Shown in pieces: positions 26,257-36,121 of a stretch of DNA of 64,000 nt (within the stretch, counting starts at the first letter, position 1; each line of letters starts with the position of its first letter). This stretch comes from Kordiimonadaceae bacterium (GTDB lineage Bacteria; Pseudomonadota; Alphaproteobacteria; Sphingomonadales; Emcibacteraceae), in NCBI GenBank assembly GCA_018675425.1, contig JABGYD010000035.1, positions 62,001-126,000 of the forward strand, written 5' to 3'. The notes under the pieces were generated by a model, which was not told the DNA's origin, made no database searches, and was given only the letters and a program-made list of their open reading frames with translations. Position numbers and translations under genes: made by a program.

Positions 26257-27057
26257 TTATAAAAAATTATTAGGATAGATCATCGTGCGCCACATGTGAG
26301 CTGAAGAGCTTCCATCATAACCAAGACCCTCTTCTGGATCACGCCAGTTTCTAGCAATAATATCATGGAAATCATCAAGGCTTACTTGGATATTTGGATC
26401 AAAACTATAAACGTCATTAATACAAATTTGACGTGCTGTCATATACCATTTGTGATTTCTGGCATATTCACCATCCTTAAAAATATAGGGCTCAGGCTTA
26501 TAATCCTCACCAAAGTAACGAACGTATGCCTCAGGGTATGGGTAGTTGACTTCCTCATCTGGAATAAAGCGTAAGGATTGGTGATATTTAATAGCCCATG
26601 AAATCTCCTCTTCCACGTAGGGCGCAACAAGTTGTGCTCCATAATAACCATGATCTACATTAATATAAGCGGTAACAGAAATGTCATGGAGTAAGCATGC
26701 TAATATCATTTTTTCTGGCAACCCGTTTAGTTTAGCTAGGCGGGCTGATTGTAAAAGGTGACTTGAGTGGCCAATGCGTTTGTCAAAAAATTCAAGCAAT
26801 GTTGGTTTTTCTGACATTTTAGGTAGTCTTGGATCATGCCCCATATGGCGAAGCTGTCCACCTATACGTGGTCCACTTTCCCAATCGTTATCAACACCAT
26901 AGGCTCTGCAGAAGGGAGATTTTGAAACATGGTTGAGGTTTGCAATTTCAAGTTCCTGTTCCATCGCCATTTCAAGAGCATCGGCTTTTTGATTTGCATT
27001 CATGGCAGCTAGAGCACTTGCTCCGCCAACAAATGATAAAAATTTACGCCTATCCAT
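26257..27057 (-). CDS. Exported HD-domain protein with Tat-like signal
   Basis: 266 residues. The N-terminus MDRRKFLSFVGGASALAAM looks like a twin-arginine export signal (RRKFLS). HD-domain ligands appear in order: HSSHLLQSARL, LLHDISVTAY (the HD pair), KYHQS and ICINDVYS. HD enzymes use one or two metals for phosphohydrolase or, in the PhnZ/MIOX branch, oxygenase reactions; an exported, Tat-dependent copy suggests metal loading before export. ATG 27057 is chosen for the GGGGGGA just upstream; ATG 27072 would add five residues. It converges on the homoserine dehydrogenase gene. Confidence 0.75.
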   Translation of the reverse strand: MDRRKFLSFVGGASALAAMNANQKADALEMAMEQELEIANLNHVSKSPFCRAYGVDNDWESGPRIGGQLRHMGHDPRLPKMSEKPTLLEFFDKRIGHSSHLLQSARLAKLNGLPEKMILACLLHDISVTAYINVDHGYYGAQLVAPYVEEEISWAIKYHQSLRFIPDEEVNYPYPEAYVRYFGEDYKPEPYIFKDGEYARNHKWYMTARQICINDVYSFDPNIQVSLDDFHDIIARNWRDPEEGLGYDGSSSAHMWRTMIYPNNFL

Positions 27058-27158
27058 TGTTTTTCCCCCCATTATGCAAATTATAAAACCACAAAAAAGT
27101 GTTAGTTGTCAAATTTCATAAAATAAAAGGGCAGGAAATGTAATTATTATAACCTTTT

Positions 27159-27455
27159 TTAATTGTGTGGAATGTTTATATTTTTAAAATAAAGCTTAGC
27201 AATTTTAAAACGTTGATAATACGGACAATTATCAGAAAGCTCTAAAACTTGAATGTACTCTTCAAGCATATCGATAATGATAGTAGAGCGAATTATTAGA
27301 TTTTTTTCTTCGCGGCAGGGTTGGTCTAAGTTCATCCACTCAGGGTGGGCGTGATGTAATTGAATTTCTTCCTCAATTGTGGTTATAAATTTATCAAGGC
27401 CTGCATCAATCTGTTCTTGTGTTATATTCGTTGGAGTTTTGTGATTATCTTTCAT
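27159..27455 (-). CDS. Conserved-looking small protein of unknown function
   Basis: 98 residues, acidic in the first half (TIEEEIQLHHAHPEWMNLD) and helical throughout by composition, with no signal peptide or membrane segment. Codon use matches its neighbours and the start is a normal ATG. I do not recognise the family. It is separated from the HD-domain gene by about 100 bases and is read in the same direction. Confidence 0.5.
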   Translation of the reverse strand: MKDNHKTPTNITQEQIDAGLDKFITTIEEEIQLHHAHPEWMNLDQPCREEKNLIIRSTIIIDMLEEYIQVLELSDNCPYYQRFKIAKLYFKNINIPHN

Positions 27456-27759
27456 AAAATTATAATTATAACAGATACAGATGCAAATATTAACGCAAAA
27501 GTATTGTTCCTTAAGTTAATTATTGAATAGTCACTCTAACTAATACTTTTTCTTAAGACAATTAATTACTGTGAATTGTTTAAAGTTAATTCCATGAATA
27601 GATTACAAAATAATTATTAATCAACCTTTGTAAAATCAATCTCATATTAAAAATTTAGCTTATAATTTTATAAACTTGGGCTTGCACTTGCTCCAATACT
27701 ATCTCCCGTGGTAGCGTAAATTTAGTATAAATATTGTAGTAATATATGGGAATATAATT
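27456..27759. other. Intergenic region without a gene
   Basis: 304 bases between divergent genes, the promoter region of the 1021-residue repeat protein. It is AT-rich and closed by stops in all frames. No operator, tRNA or recognisable riboswitch was seen. Confidence 0.5.
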
Positions 27760-30700
27760 ATGAAAATTAAGATTTTATTACTCCTCATTGCAGGTATTAT
27801 TAGTTTCACAACATTTTTTTCGCGTGTGGCTATTGCTACGGGTGTCAATGTTGGTGGAAAATATGAAAGCTATGAGTTTCGAAATGTTGGCCCAACTCGA
27901 GGCGGCCGAGTTACGACGGTAACGGGAACTGTTTCTGAGATGGGGACATTTTATTTGGGCGCGTCTGGTGGTGGTGTTTGGAAAACTTATGATTATGGCA
28001 CCACCTGGAATAACGTATCTGATGGCTATTTCTCCACACCATCGATTGGCGACATAGCGGTTGCACAAAATGATGCAAACATTGTTTATGTGGGAACTGG
28101 CTCAGATGGTCTCCGTTCTAATGTTATTGTAGGAAAAGGAGTTTATCGTTCAATTGATGGTGGTGAAACTTGGAACCATATAGGTCTAGAGAAGACCGGC
28201 CAGATTGGTGCGGTAGAAATAGATCCTCGTTCTAATGATACAGTTTATGTTGCCGCTATTGGTAATGCCTTCGCCCCGAATGAAGATAGGGGGCTTTATA
28301 AAACAACTGATGGGGGTGAAAATTGGAATAAAGTTCTTTTTATTTCAAAAACCGTTGGCATTGTAGATGTTGAAATGCATCCAAGTAATCCCAATATTGT
28401 ATATGCGTCCGCCTGGAAGACCGAGCGTAAACCCTGGACAATTATTTCTGGAGGTGAAATAGGTTCTGGTGAAGGGGGCATTTATAAATCAATCGATGCA
28501 GGCAAAACATGGAAAAAAATTAATGAAGGCCTTCCTACTGGTTTAGTGGGTAAAATTGATCTTGCTGTGACACCTGCTAATTCAAGTGTGATTGGAGCCA
28601 TTGTTGAAGCGCCAAGTCCAGATGGAGGCCTTTATTGGTCGGAAGATCAAGGCAATAATTGGACACATATTTCTAATGATAGTGGCGTTCAAAACAGACC
28701 TTTTTATTATACTAATCTTGATATAGACCCTACTAATGAAAATATAATTTTTTCAAATGCCAACCCATTAAGAAAATCTATAGATGGTGGAAAGTCATGG
28801 ACTAGTATGTCTGTTCCTCATGGAGATAATCATGATATGTGGCAAAATCCAAATAATCCTGACTTACTAATTCAGGCTAATGATGGTGGAGCAAATGTAA
28901 GTTTTAATGGAGGAAAAACATGGTCAACTCAATTTAATCAACCGACAACCGAAGTTTATCAGGTAGAGGTTGATGACCAACACCCATATTGGCTATATGC
29001 AGGGATGCAGGATAATGGATCCACTATTTCAGTACCTAGTAACGCGCCATGGGGAACACAACATACAAATGCTTATATTCAATATGCCGGTGGTTGCGAA
29101 ACCGGTCCAGCGGTTCCAAAACCAGGTAATCACAATATAGTTTACTCCGATTGCAAGGGGCGTTTTGGAACTTACGACAAACGTACCGGCACTGAGCGTG
29201 CTTATTACGTCGGTGCGACAAATATATATGGTCATAATCCGGCTGATCTAAAATATCGTTTTCAGCGGGTTGCACCAATTCACATTTCACCTCATGATGC
29301 TGATGTAGTTTATCACGGGTCTCAATATTTACACCGCACAGTTGATGATGGTGTTACATGGGAACAAATATCACCAGACCTCACAGCAAATGAGGCAGAT
29401 AAGCAAGTTATATCTGGAAGTCCAATTACTCGCGATATTACCGGTGAAGAATATTATTCTGTAATTTACTCTATTCAAGAAAGTAGGATTGAAAAGGGTG
29501 TTATTTGGACTGGTTCAAATGATGGCCCTGTATTTTTAACAAAGGATAACGGAAATACATGGAAAAATGTGACACCAAGAATGCCTGCTGGTGGCAGGGT
29601 AGACAGCGTAGCACCAAGTCCCCACACTCCGGGAAAAGCCTTTATTACAGTGTTAAGGTATCAGTTTGATGATTGGAAACCGTATATTTATAGAACAGAA
29701 AATTATGGGAGTAGTTGGAAATTAATTACTAATGGAATACCACAAGATTTTCCGGTTCGTGTCGTAAGGGAAAGTCCAGATCATGAAGGATTGTTGATAG
29801 CAGGAACTGAATTTGGAATGTTTGTGTCGGTCAATGATGGCGAAACATGGGAAATTTTTCAACAAAACCTTCCAATAACACCAATAACAGATGTTAAGTT
29901 TATTCGTGGGGACCTTGCTGTTTCAACTATGGGACGGGGATTTTGGGTTTTAGATAATATACAATCAGTTGCTTCTGCGGGAAGATTTGATGGGGATAGC
30001 GTTTCAGTCTTTAAACCTGCAAACACATTTCGATATAGACGTCCTCGTGGAGTTCCCCGGGATGGTACTTCAGACGGTGTGCCAGACCTTCCAAAACCAA
30101 CAGTTTCAATTGATTATTTTATTCCAAAAGGCGAGTATGAATCAATTAGACTAGAAATACTTGATGCCCAGAATGATTTTGTTACAGCCTATGTAAATAA
30201 TGGGTTATCGGCGAATGAAGATAATAAGGACTCACCCAATTATATTTTAACCGATAATCTTCATATGAGAGCTGGTCTTAATCGTTTTCGTTGGGATATG
30301 TCTCGACTTGGTCCATGGAATGCAAATTCGAAACGCCGCTATTCCGATGGTCCAATTGCTGCACCTGGGCTATATTCAGTGCGTCTTATAATTGATGGTC
30401 AGGTGGCTGAGACAAGTTTTGAACTAATAATTGACCCTAGGGTAACAGTTCAGGGTATCAAGGTTTATGATATTGCGGCTCAAAACGAGTTGCAGGGAAA
30501 TATCTCTAGTTTACTTACTAAAGCAAGAAAACTAGAGATGGTTGCAAAGAATGAGCACGTATCCTTACACAAACGCTATCGAGGAAAAACAGATATTGAA
30601 CGCGGGTCAGAAGTAAACTCTGATTTTGACCGTGTTCATGGTGCCATTAGAGCCTTGAGTACACCCAATATTATTTATCCTAAAGCCGGATTAGTTGGAA

Positions 30701-30825
30701 TGATCAGTTACTTGTATAATATTAACAGTGATGCTGATCAAATACCCGGGCGAGACAGTATTGAACGCTTTGCCGAACTTACTAATGAATATAATACCGT
30801 CGAAGCGGCATACTCAAGGAAGTAG
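27760..30825 (+). CDS. Exported WD40/YVTN/BNR-like (sortilin-type) Asp-box repeat protein
   Basis: 1021 residues with a signal peptide (about 1-26). At least nine Asp-box repeats of the form SxDGGxTW are spread over residues 60-700 (DYGTTWNNV, DGGETWNHI, DGGENWNKV, DAGKTWKKI, DNGNTWKNV, DGETWEIF), giving the Vps10/sortilin-type beta-propeller pair. The last third is a beta-sandwich region of unknown role. Relatives are annotated as glycosyl hydrolase-like or photosystem II assembly-like proteins, often without proof. An oxidoreductase gene starts five bases after its stop. Confidence 0.85.
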   Translation: MKIKILLLLIAGIISFTTFFSRVAIATGVNVGGKYESYEFRNVGPTRGGRVTTVTGTVSEMGTFYLGASGGGVWKTYDYGTTWNNVSDGYFSTPSIGDIAVAQNDANIVYVGTGSDGLRSNVIVGKGVYRSIDGGETWNHIGLEKTGQIGAVEIDPRSNDTVYVAAIGNAFAPNEDRGLYKTTDGGENWNKVLFISKTVGIVDVEMHPSNPNIVYASAWKTERKPWTIISGGEIGSGEGGIYKSIDAGKTWKKINEGLPTGLVGKIDLAVTPANSSVIGAIVEAPSPDGGLYWSEDQGNNWTHISNDSGVQNRPFYYTNLDIDPTNENIIFSNANPLRKSIDGGKSWTSMSVPHGDNHDMWQNPNNPDLLIQANDGGANVSFNGGKTWSTQFNQPTTEVYQVEVDDQHPYWLYAGMQDNGSTISVPSNAPWGTQHTNAYIQYAGGCETGPAVPKPGNHNIVYSDCKGRFGTYDKRTGTERAYYVGATNIYGHNPADLKYRFQRVAPIHISPHDADVVYHGSQYLHRTVDDGVTWEQISPDLTANEADKQVISGSPITRDITGEEYYSVIYSIQESRIEKGVIWTGSNDGPVFLTKDNGNTWKNVTPRMPAGGRVDSVAPSPHTPGKAFITVLRYQFDDWKPYIYRTENYGSSWKLITNGIPQDFPVRVVRESPDHEGLLIAGTEFGMFVSVNDGETWEIFQQNLPITPITDVKFIRGDLAVSTMGRGFWVLDNIQSVASAGRFDGDSVSVFKPANTFRYRRPRGVPRDGTSDGVPDLPKPTVSIDYFIPKGEYESIRLEILDAQNDFVTAYVNNGLSANEDNKDSPNYILTDNLHMRAGLNRFRWDMSRLGPWNANSKRRYSDGPIAAPGLYSVRLIIDGQVAETSFELIIDPRVTVQGIKVYDIAAQNELQGNISSLLTKARKLEMVAKNEHVSLHKRYRGKTDIERGSEVNSDFDRVHGAIRALSTPNIIYPKAGLVGMISYLYNINSDADQIPGRDSIERFAELTNEYNTVEAAYSRK

Positions 30826-30829
30826 TCTA

Positions 30830-31783
30830 ATGGTCCGAGTATTGGTTGTGGGTGTTGGTGTTATGGGTTTTGCCCATGCCAAAGCCTGTGCATCTATAAA
30901 AAACAATCAAATAGTAGGTCTAGTGGCGAGGGATTGGAAAAAATGGAATTTAGTAGCTGAATATTTTTCAGAAATTCCACGATATGAAGACTTTTTTTTA
31001 GCCCTGATTAAGACTAAACCTGATGTTGTCATTATCTCAAGTTTTACTGATACACACGCATCATACGCAATAAAAGCCTTGAAGGCTGGCGCGGATGTTT
31101 TTGTTGAAAAGCCCCTCGCCACAAATATTTTGGATGCTAAATTAGTAATAGCAACAGCACGAAAATATAAAAGAAAACTTGTTGTTGGCTTTATTCTTAG
31201 ACACCATGATATGTGGAAAAAATTTGTTGAGTGTACAAAATCTCTTGGGAAGCCGGTTCATTTAACAATTACAAGTAATCAGCACAGTATGGGCAGGGAC
31301 TGGCAACACCATATGAATATACTTAATTCGGGATTATCACCACTAGTAGATTGTGGGGTACACTATACAGACCTGATGCTCCAAGTGGTTAGTGGAAAAG
31401 TGATAAAGTCATATGCTAATGGAACAAAAACAAACTCTGAAGTAAGGGTTTCGAATAAAACAAATATGACAATTAACTATAGTGATGGGTCAACTCTTGA
31501 TTTCGAAAGCGGCTATGGCCCTGAAATCAATTTGGAAGAAAATATATCTAAAAAAGCTCAAGGACCACTTGGTTTTGTTTATATAAAATCGGAAAATATT
31601 GTAATACATAATGATCAAGAATATAATTTTTCTTCAAAGGCTTATGAAAAATCTATAAATACACAACAATCCTATTTTTTTGATGTAATAAAAAAAGATA
31701 TAGATTTGGAGCCGCACTATGAGACAGTTATGCTAAGTTTACAAATTGTACTAAATGCTGAACGTATTATGGCTGAAAATTAA
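30830..31783 (+). CDS. Gfo/Idh/MocA-family oxidoreductase
   Basis: 317 residues. The Rossmann motif is GVGVMG near residue 8, the family segment VFVEKPLATN around residue 95 carries the EKP lysine, and HMNILNSGLSPLVDCGVHYTDL has the D-x-G-x-H catalytic-type pair. Such enzymes oxidise sugars, inositols or biliverdin with NAD(P). ATG 30830 is chosen because AAGGA lies nine bases upstream; the frame is open further back but inside the preceding gene. Placed five bases after the Asp-box gene, it may act on the sugar product of that system. Confidence 0.87.
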   Translation: MVRVLVVGVGVMGFAHAKACASIKNNQIVGLVARDWKKWNLVAEYFSEIPRYEDFFLALIKTKPDVVIISSFTDTHASYAIKALKAGADVFVEKPLATNILDAKLVIATARKYKRKLVVGFILRHHDMWKKFVECTKSLGKPVHLTITSNQHSMGRDWQHHMNILNSGLSPLVDCGVHYTDLMLQVVSGKVIKSYANGTKTNSEVRVSNKTNMTINYSDGSTLDFESGYGPEINLEENISKKAQGPLGFVYIKSENIVIHNDQEYNFSSKAYEKSINTQQSYFFDVIKKDIDLEPHYETVMLSLQIVLNAERIMAEN

Positions 31784-31812
31784 ACTATTAGAACAACTGG
31801 CTATATAAAATT

Positions 31813-32457
31813 ATGATAATTAAAACTTATTTATTTGCATTAATTATTTTTGTTGTTTTTTGCTGTAATATTACAGTTAAGGCTCAAAATACATATCAAT
31901 ATATGGCTAATACGTCTGCTAAAGTTGTACAGGGGCGTATAATATCCAAAAAAGAAGTGCGGTATAATTACGACATCGAAAACCCTAACCTTATTTGTGG
32001 TTATATTTTGAATATTAAAGTAACTAAAAGTTACAAGGGTGGTGAAGAAGACTTTAGGGTATTTGCCACGAATAGTGACGTACTTATGGATAAAGGAAGT
32101 GAATATCTTCTTTTTGCTAGAAAAAATATAAAATTTGGTAAAAATGGTCGTGATGCAATTGATTTCATCAATTGTGATCAAGAAAAGTCAACCAGAATGG
32201 ATATTTCTGATTTTGAATTTCTTTCTACTCGTCTCAGTCAACAAATTTTTCCTTTAATTAGTTATAGTACTGAAAAGACTATTGTTGATGAAGATACAGG
32301 GATCATGAAACGTGGTGAATGGATGTTGATTGTTGACCGGATATCCAACAATGCACTTCCTTATAGCATTACGCGACGCCGCCTTAATAATGGAAACTTA
32401 AATGTTATTGAAGAAATGAATTATAAAGACTTTCTTTCGGCCTTTAAACTGAAATAA
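31813..32457 (+). CDS. Exported protein of unknown function
   Basis: 214 residues with a signal peptide (about 1-24, ending TVKAQN). The mature part has YILNIKVTKSYKGGE and later KGSEYLLFA, reminiscent of the OB-fold of TIMP/netrin-like domains in bacterial secreted proteins; that resemblance is weak. Two cysteines (ICGY and FINCDQ) could form a disulfide. It is 29 bases after the oxidoreductase gene and on the same strand. Confidence 0.6.
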   Translation: MIIKTYLFALIIFVVFCCNITVKAQNTYQYMANTSAKVVQGRIISKKEVRYNYDIENPNLICGYILNIKVTKSYKGGEEDFRVFATNSDVLMDKGSEYLLFARKNIKFGKNGRDAIDFINCDQEKSTRMDISDFEFLSTRLSQQIFPLISYSTEKTIVDEDTGIMKRGEWMLIVDRISNNALPYSITRRRLNNGNLNVIEEMNYKDFLSAFKLK

Positions 32458-32569
32458 TTAAAAGAAACATTGATTTCAGGTTTTATGTTTAAAGGGAATA
32501 TAAGAACGTAATTGGTTTTGAGGGGTTATATTTATAAGTTTTACTTCAGTAGTTAGATTATCAAAGAGG

Positions 32570-32887
32570 TTATATTTTTGTGATGGGTTCTTGGAGATTT
32601 TTTAACATATTATCATTAAAAAAAGTGCCGAATGGAATTACGGAAGCAATTATAACGCGTATAAATTGAATTATATTTAATCTTCGCCTCGCAATAGTAT
32701 CTAGGGTAATAAAAATATAAATAACAAAAAGAGCTCCGTGAAGTGCTCCAACATAAAAACTAAATCCCCGCATGCCCATATAGTATTTAAGAGGCATGGA
32801 AACAAAAAGTAGTAATAAAAATGAGAACCCTTCAATTAGCGCAATACTGCGAAGACGATAGATAGGGTCACTAAGATTGATTAACAT
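32570..32887 (-). CDS. DUF3817 small integral membrane protein
   Basis: 105 residues with three hydrophobic segments (IEGFSFLLLLFV, ALHGALFVIYIFITL and IRVIIASVIPFGTF). The order RLRSIALIEGFSFLLL, then YVGALHG, then IPFGTF matches DUF3817 membrane proteins, for which no activity is known. It is alone on the minus strand between two plus-strand genes. Confidence 0.78.
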   Translation of the reverse strand: MLINLSDPIYRLRSIALIEGFSFLLLLFVSMPLKYYMGMRGFSFYVGALHGALFVIYIFITLDTIARRRLNIIQFIRVIIASVIPFGTFFNDNMLKNLQEPITKI

Positions 32888-33088
32888 TTTTATCCTTAAA
32901 ATTTATAATACAAATATTTGATTTTTCCAAACTGTACAGACAAATCATACTGATAATTGTTGTGTGTATATAAATTATTAGGCAGTTTCAAAGAACCTAA
33001 TTAATTAAAGACAAAATATATTTAGTTGTATCATAAAAAAAAGAGTTTACAATAATTTAATATTATTTTCCTGGGGAGGGGAGTGGTT

Positions 33089-34246
33089 ATGAAATATATA
33101 ATTTTTTGTTTTTCAGTTCTAATGGTTTATCTTTCTCCTGTTATTGCTGCTGAGAAAATGGACGTTTATTACGGCGGAGTTTCTTTTATCGGAAATTTTG
33201 CTGACAATAAACGTCTCTATGAACATAGTTTTGCATTATCAGAAGAAAAAAATGCTGAAGGACTACCTATATTGGAGCAAGCACTTCTTGCCAGAGTAAA
33301 AAAAATAAATCGAGATGATATTAATTTTGTTATAGGTGGTCTTGGAAATTTAGACACTGGAAGCGCAATTACACTAGCCTTTGGAGTAGATTGGGAAAAT
33401 ATTTCAGTTGAAAATATTGCGGGACTTTATAAAATTGTTGTTGATTTACATGCGCAAATATTAATCTTTGATTATAATTCACAAAAAATAATTGGGAGCT
33501 ATCCAGTAGCTCTCCAGGTAAGAGATGTCTCGGAAACAGAGCCTTCACCAGAACTTATTCGCTCAATTATACGCTCCTTATATTTAAATGATGAATACGG
33601 GATGAATATTTTTGAAACTTTTGCAGAGAGGCTCAAAGAAGTGCCAATCCAAGCTTCTTTTGGTCAATATTTACGCGTGAACAATGTAATTTTAGAGGAA
33701 AAATCCCTACCTTTTATACCTACCGGTAACCAAGGAGCTTTTAAAACATTAGTTGCTCAAAGTTTTGGGAAGTACCTGTCTACGAACCAGAATGTGTCTC
33801 TCCTTCCTTATACTAAAGGCGAAGCTATTGGATCAAAGATGGCCTTACGTTTTTCAAATGGGGATATCTTTAATTTAATAACTCCAAGTTCTGATTACGG
33901 AATTGACTTAATTATACGCGGTTTCAAAAAAGTAAAAGCGGGGGAAAATCATGCTAAAGTATCCTGGGTATATGGTAGTTATGTGCGAATAAAAGTTGAG
34001 CAACCCGACACAAACAAACTATATATGGATATCCCGTTCGTAAATGCAGCGGTTAAAGAAGTCCCAATTAGTCAGTCAAGTGTTGATGATTGGTCTGCTT
34101 ACCAGGAATCTTTATTCTCATTTTTTGACCAATTTTCCAGAGAGATATCAAAACCTTCTAAAAAATGGTTAGGTAAGGTTACAAAAGTAAAAAATGCTTC
34201 GAAACAGTTGAAGGCCTTCAATAACATACTCAATAAAAGTCGATAA
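33089..34246 (+). CDS. Exported protein A of a FlgT/CsgG-like operon
   Basis: 385 residues with a signal peptide (about 1-20, ending PVIAAEK). Two halves can be seen: an N-terminal mixed region with YYGGVSFIGNFADN, and a second part around QSFGKYLSTNQNVSLLPYTKGEAIGSK that reads like the alpha/beta core of CsgG/TolB-N domains, which would fit a weak relative of the fourth operon member. The C-terminus is Lys-rich. ATG 33089 is preferred over GTG 33083, because the strong GGAGGGG is nine bases before it. Function unknown. Confidence 0.75.
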   Translation: MKYIIFCFSVLMVYLSPVIAAEKMDVYYGGVSFIGNFADNKRLYEHSFALSEEKNAEGLPILEQALLARVKKINRDDINFVIGGLGNLDTGSAITLAFGVDWENISVENIAGLYKIVVDLHAQILIFDYNSQKIIGSYPVALQVRDVSETEPSPELIRSIIRSLYLNDEYGMNIFETFAERLKEVPIQASFGQYLRVNNVILEEKSLPFIPTGNQGAFKTLVAQSFGKYLSTNQNVSLLPYTKGEAIGSKMALRFSNGDIFNLITPSSDYGIDLIIRGFKKVKAGENHAKVSWVYGSYVRIKVEQPDTNKLYMDIPFVNAAVKEVPISQSSVDDWSAYQESLFSFFDQFSREISKPSKKWLGKVTKVKNASKQLKAFNNILNKSR

Positions 34247-34274
34247 ATATTAAAGATATAAAAGGATAATAAAA

Positions 34275-35393
34275 ATGAAGTTTGCTGGTACTCTAAAAAC
34301 ATTTATTCAAATCACAATACTTTTAATATGCATGCTTAACATTACCATTGCGTCTGCGGTTGAATTTCAAGCAAGGGGCAGCGGAATTTTTCAATATGAT
34401 GAAAGATTTAAAAAGAGAAACTATGAGGGTTATAAGGAACAGGCAATTAAGCAAGCAGTTCAAAAGGCATGGTCTCAATATGTATCATCTTTGCCACAAG
34501 TAAAACGATCTTCTTATCAAAGAATTGAAGCTAACTTTATGAATAACCTTAATCGCTACATATCTAGTGTTGTTGTTTTGGATGAAAGTCACAATAAAAG
34601 GACAAAAACAGTTGAAGTTCTCATCCGTGCAGCAATTAATGATGATGAGGTTAACGCCACCTTAAATGCAAATTCTGCAATAAAACAAGCACAAGCTAGC
34701 GACGACGCTAGTTATTTTAGCGTTGTTTTTTTAGCGAGAAAAGTAACTAAAGTAAAACAATTCAGGGACTTAGAGACAAGTATTGTTGCAAAGGAAGGAG
34801 TAGCGATGGCTTCTGAGAGCGCCGTTGTAAGCGGAACTTCTATTTCTACCTCACAAAGTAATGAATCATTCAGTAAAACCAAGACTGGTGGTAACACTGA
34901 GATAAAGCGGGACATTTTAACATATGAAGTAACTAGCCCCGCTAGTATAAATTCTTCTATGGAAGAAATACTTTCTCCTGCAGGATATGAAGTTGTAGGT
35001 TACGGAGATATTGTTGGGGAATGTGGCGGGGTAGAGCCTTCTCAAATAATGCAAGAGTTTATGGAGTCGGATGATATGTCTCGTCAAACAAGGAGATCAG
35101 CTATTAATGCCGCTAGAGAATGTGATGTTTCATACTTCGCAACCGGAACTCTTGATATTGGCGAGCCTGGTACAGACCCTATTTCAGGAAATACAATGAT
35201 TTATGTCGCGGTTCGTGGACAAGTCTGGGACATTACTAAACGCCTTCCAAGAGGAGTTGCGTCAGTTGGTCCTGTTCAGTTTGCGGGGATGGGTCCAAAC
35301 GCTACAGTTGCAGAAAATAATGCTTTAATTCTTGCTTCAAAAGGGGCAGCACAAAGTCTCGTTGACCAAATGAATGCTAAAGGTCTTCGTTAA
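34275..35393 (+). CDS. Exported protein B of a FlgT/CsgG-like operon
   Basis: 372 residues with a signal peptide (about 1-29, ending ASAVE). Residues 30-130 resemble the FlgT N-terminal domain (GYKEQAIKQAVQKAWSQYVS, then YISSVVVLDE and KTVEVLIRAAI), as in protein D. A Ser/Thr-rich linker (SGTSISTSQSNESFS) precedes a second domain with DVSYFATGTLDIGEPG and a C-terminal A-E-N-N-A helix. AAGGATAA precedes the start. The two-domain plan suggests a periplasmic or outer-membrane assembly factor; its function is unknown. Confidence 0.75.
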   Translation: MKFAGTLKTFIQITILLICMLNITIASAVEFQARGSGIFQYDERFKKRNYEGYKEQAIKQAVQKAWSQYVSSLPQVKRSSYQRIEANFMNNLNRYISSVVVLDESHNKRTKTVEVLIRAAINDDEVNATLNANSAIKQAQASDDASYFSVVFLARKVTKVKQFRDLETSIVAKEGVAMASESAVVSGTSISTSQSNESFSKTKTGGNTEIKRDILTYEVTSPASINSSMEEILSPAGYEVVGYGDIVGECGGVEPSQIMQEFMESDDMSRQTRRSAINAARECDVSYFATGTLDIGEPGTDPISGNTMIYVAVRGQVWDITKRLPRGVASVGPVQFAGMGPNATVAENNALILASKGAAQSLVDQMNAKGLR

Positions 35394-35424
35394 TTATTAA
35401 TTAACTATATTTAAAGGAATTTAC

Positions 35425-36093
35425 ATGTTTAAATTACTAAAAACCTTTCTATTATTTACACTATTTTCAATTATTACTTCATCTAATGCGAATGCACAAT
35501 TTGGCGGTCTTTTAAAACAAGTGACTGGGGGCGACTTAGGTGCATTAACTGGCCAACAAACAGAAATTGTTCAGACCCTTGTGAATGGCTTAACAGAATA
35601 TACTAATGGACAATCTCAAGTTGCAAAAGCGCTGGGCTTAAAAAAACAAGTAGACATACTCGATAGTGAACAAGATGCCTTATCTAGCGGGAATGTTAAA
35701 GATAAAAAAAGTATACAAAGATCCATGAAAGTCAGTACTAATGCCCAAAAAGCAATAGATAAAAAAATGGCTGAAGGTTCAGAGATTAGTGCTGAAGCGA
35801 AAGTTGAGTTTAGAAAAGCATTGCCATATTACGCTCGCGGCACTGCCAGTTCAATTGCGTTAGTTCCCCAAGTTATTTCATGGGGTAGTGGTGCAACAAA
35901 TGCTGTTAAAAGTGGAGGAATGATGGGGGGGCTAAAAATAGCGAAAAGTTTAGGCACGGGAATTTTTCTTGTCAAAAACCTGCCCGGTTATGTAACAAGT
36001 GCTAAAAAAAGCTACGGGACTATGATGGCTTTTTCAAAGAAAAACGAAATAGATACCTCAGAAGCTGAAAGCCTTCTGGGTGACGATCTTTAA
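35425..36093 (+). CDS. Exported protein C of a FlgT/CsgG-like operon
   Basis: 222 residues with a signal peptide (about 1-24, ending ANAQ). The mature protein begins with a Gly-rich stretch (FGGLLKQVTGGDLGALTGQQ), continues with a Lys-rich helical middle, and has a mildly hydrophobic Gly/Ser part (SGATNAVKSGGMMGGLKIAK) that might insert in or lie on a membrane. AAAGGAA precedes the ATG. It might be the small secreted or oligomerising partner of proteins A, B and D, but no homology is recognised. Confidence 0.7.
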   Translation: MFKLLKTFLLFTLFSIITSSNANAQFGGLLKQVTGGDLGALTGQQTEIVQTLVNGLTEYTNGQSQVAKALGLKKQVDILDSEQDALSSGNVKDKKSIQRSMKVSTNAQKAIDKKMAEGSEISAEAKVEFRKALPYYARGTASSIALVPQVISWGSGATNAVKSGGMMGGLKIAKSLGTGIFLVKNLPGYVTSAKKSYGTMMAFSKKNEIDTSEAESLLGDDL

Positions 36094-36121
36094 TTTAATT
36101 TATCGTGAAAGGACATTACTT

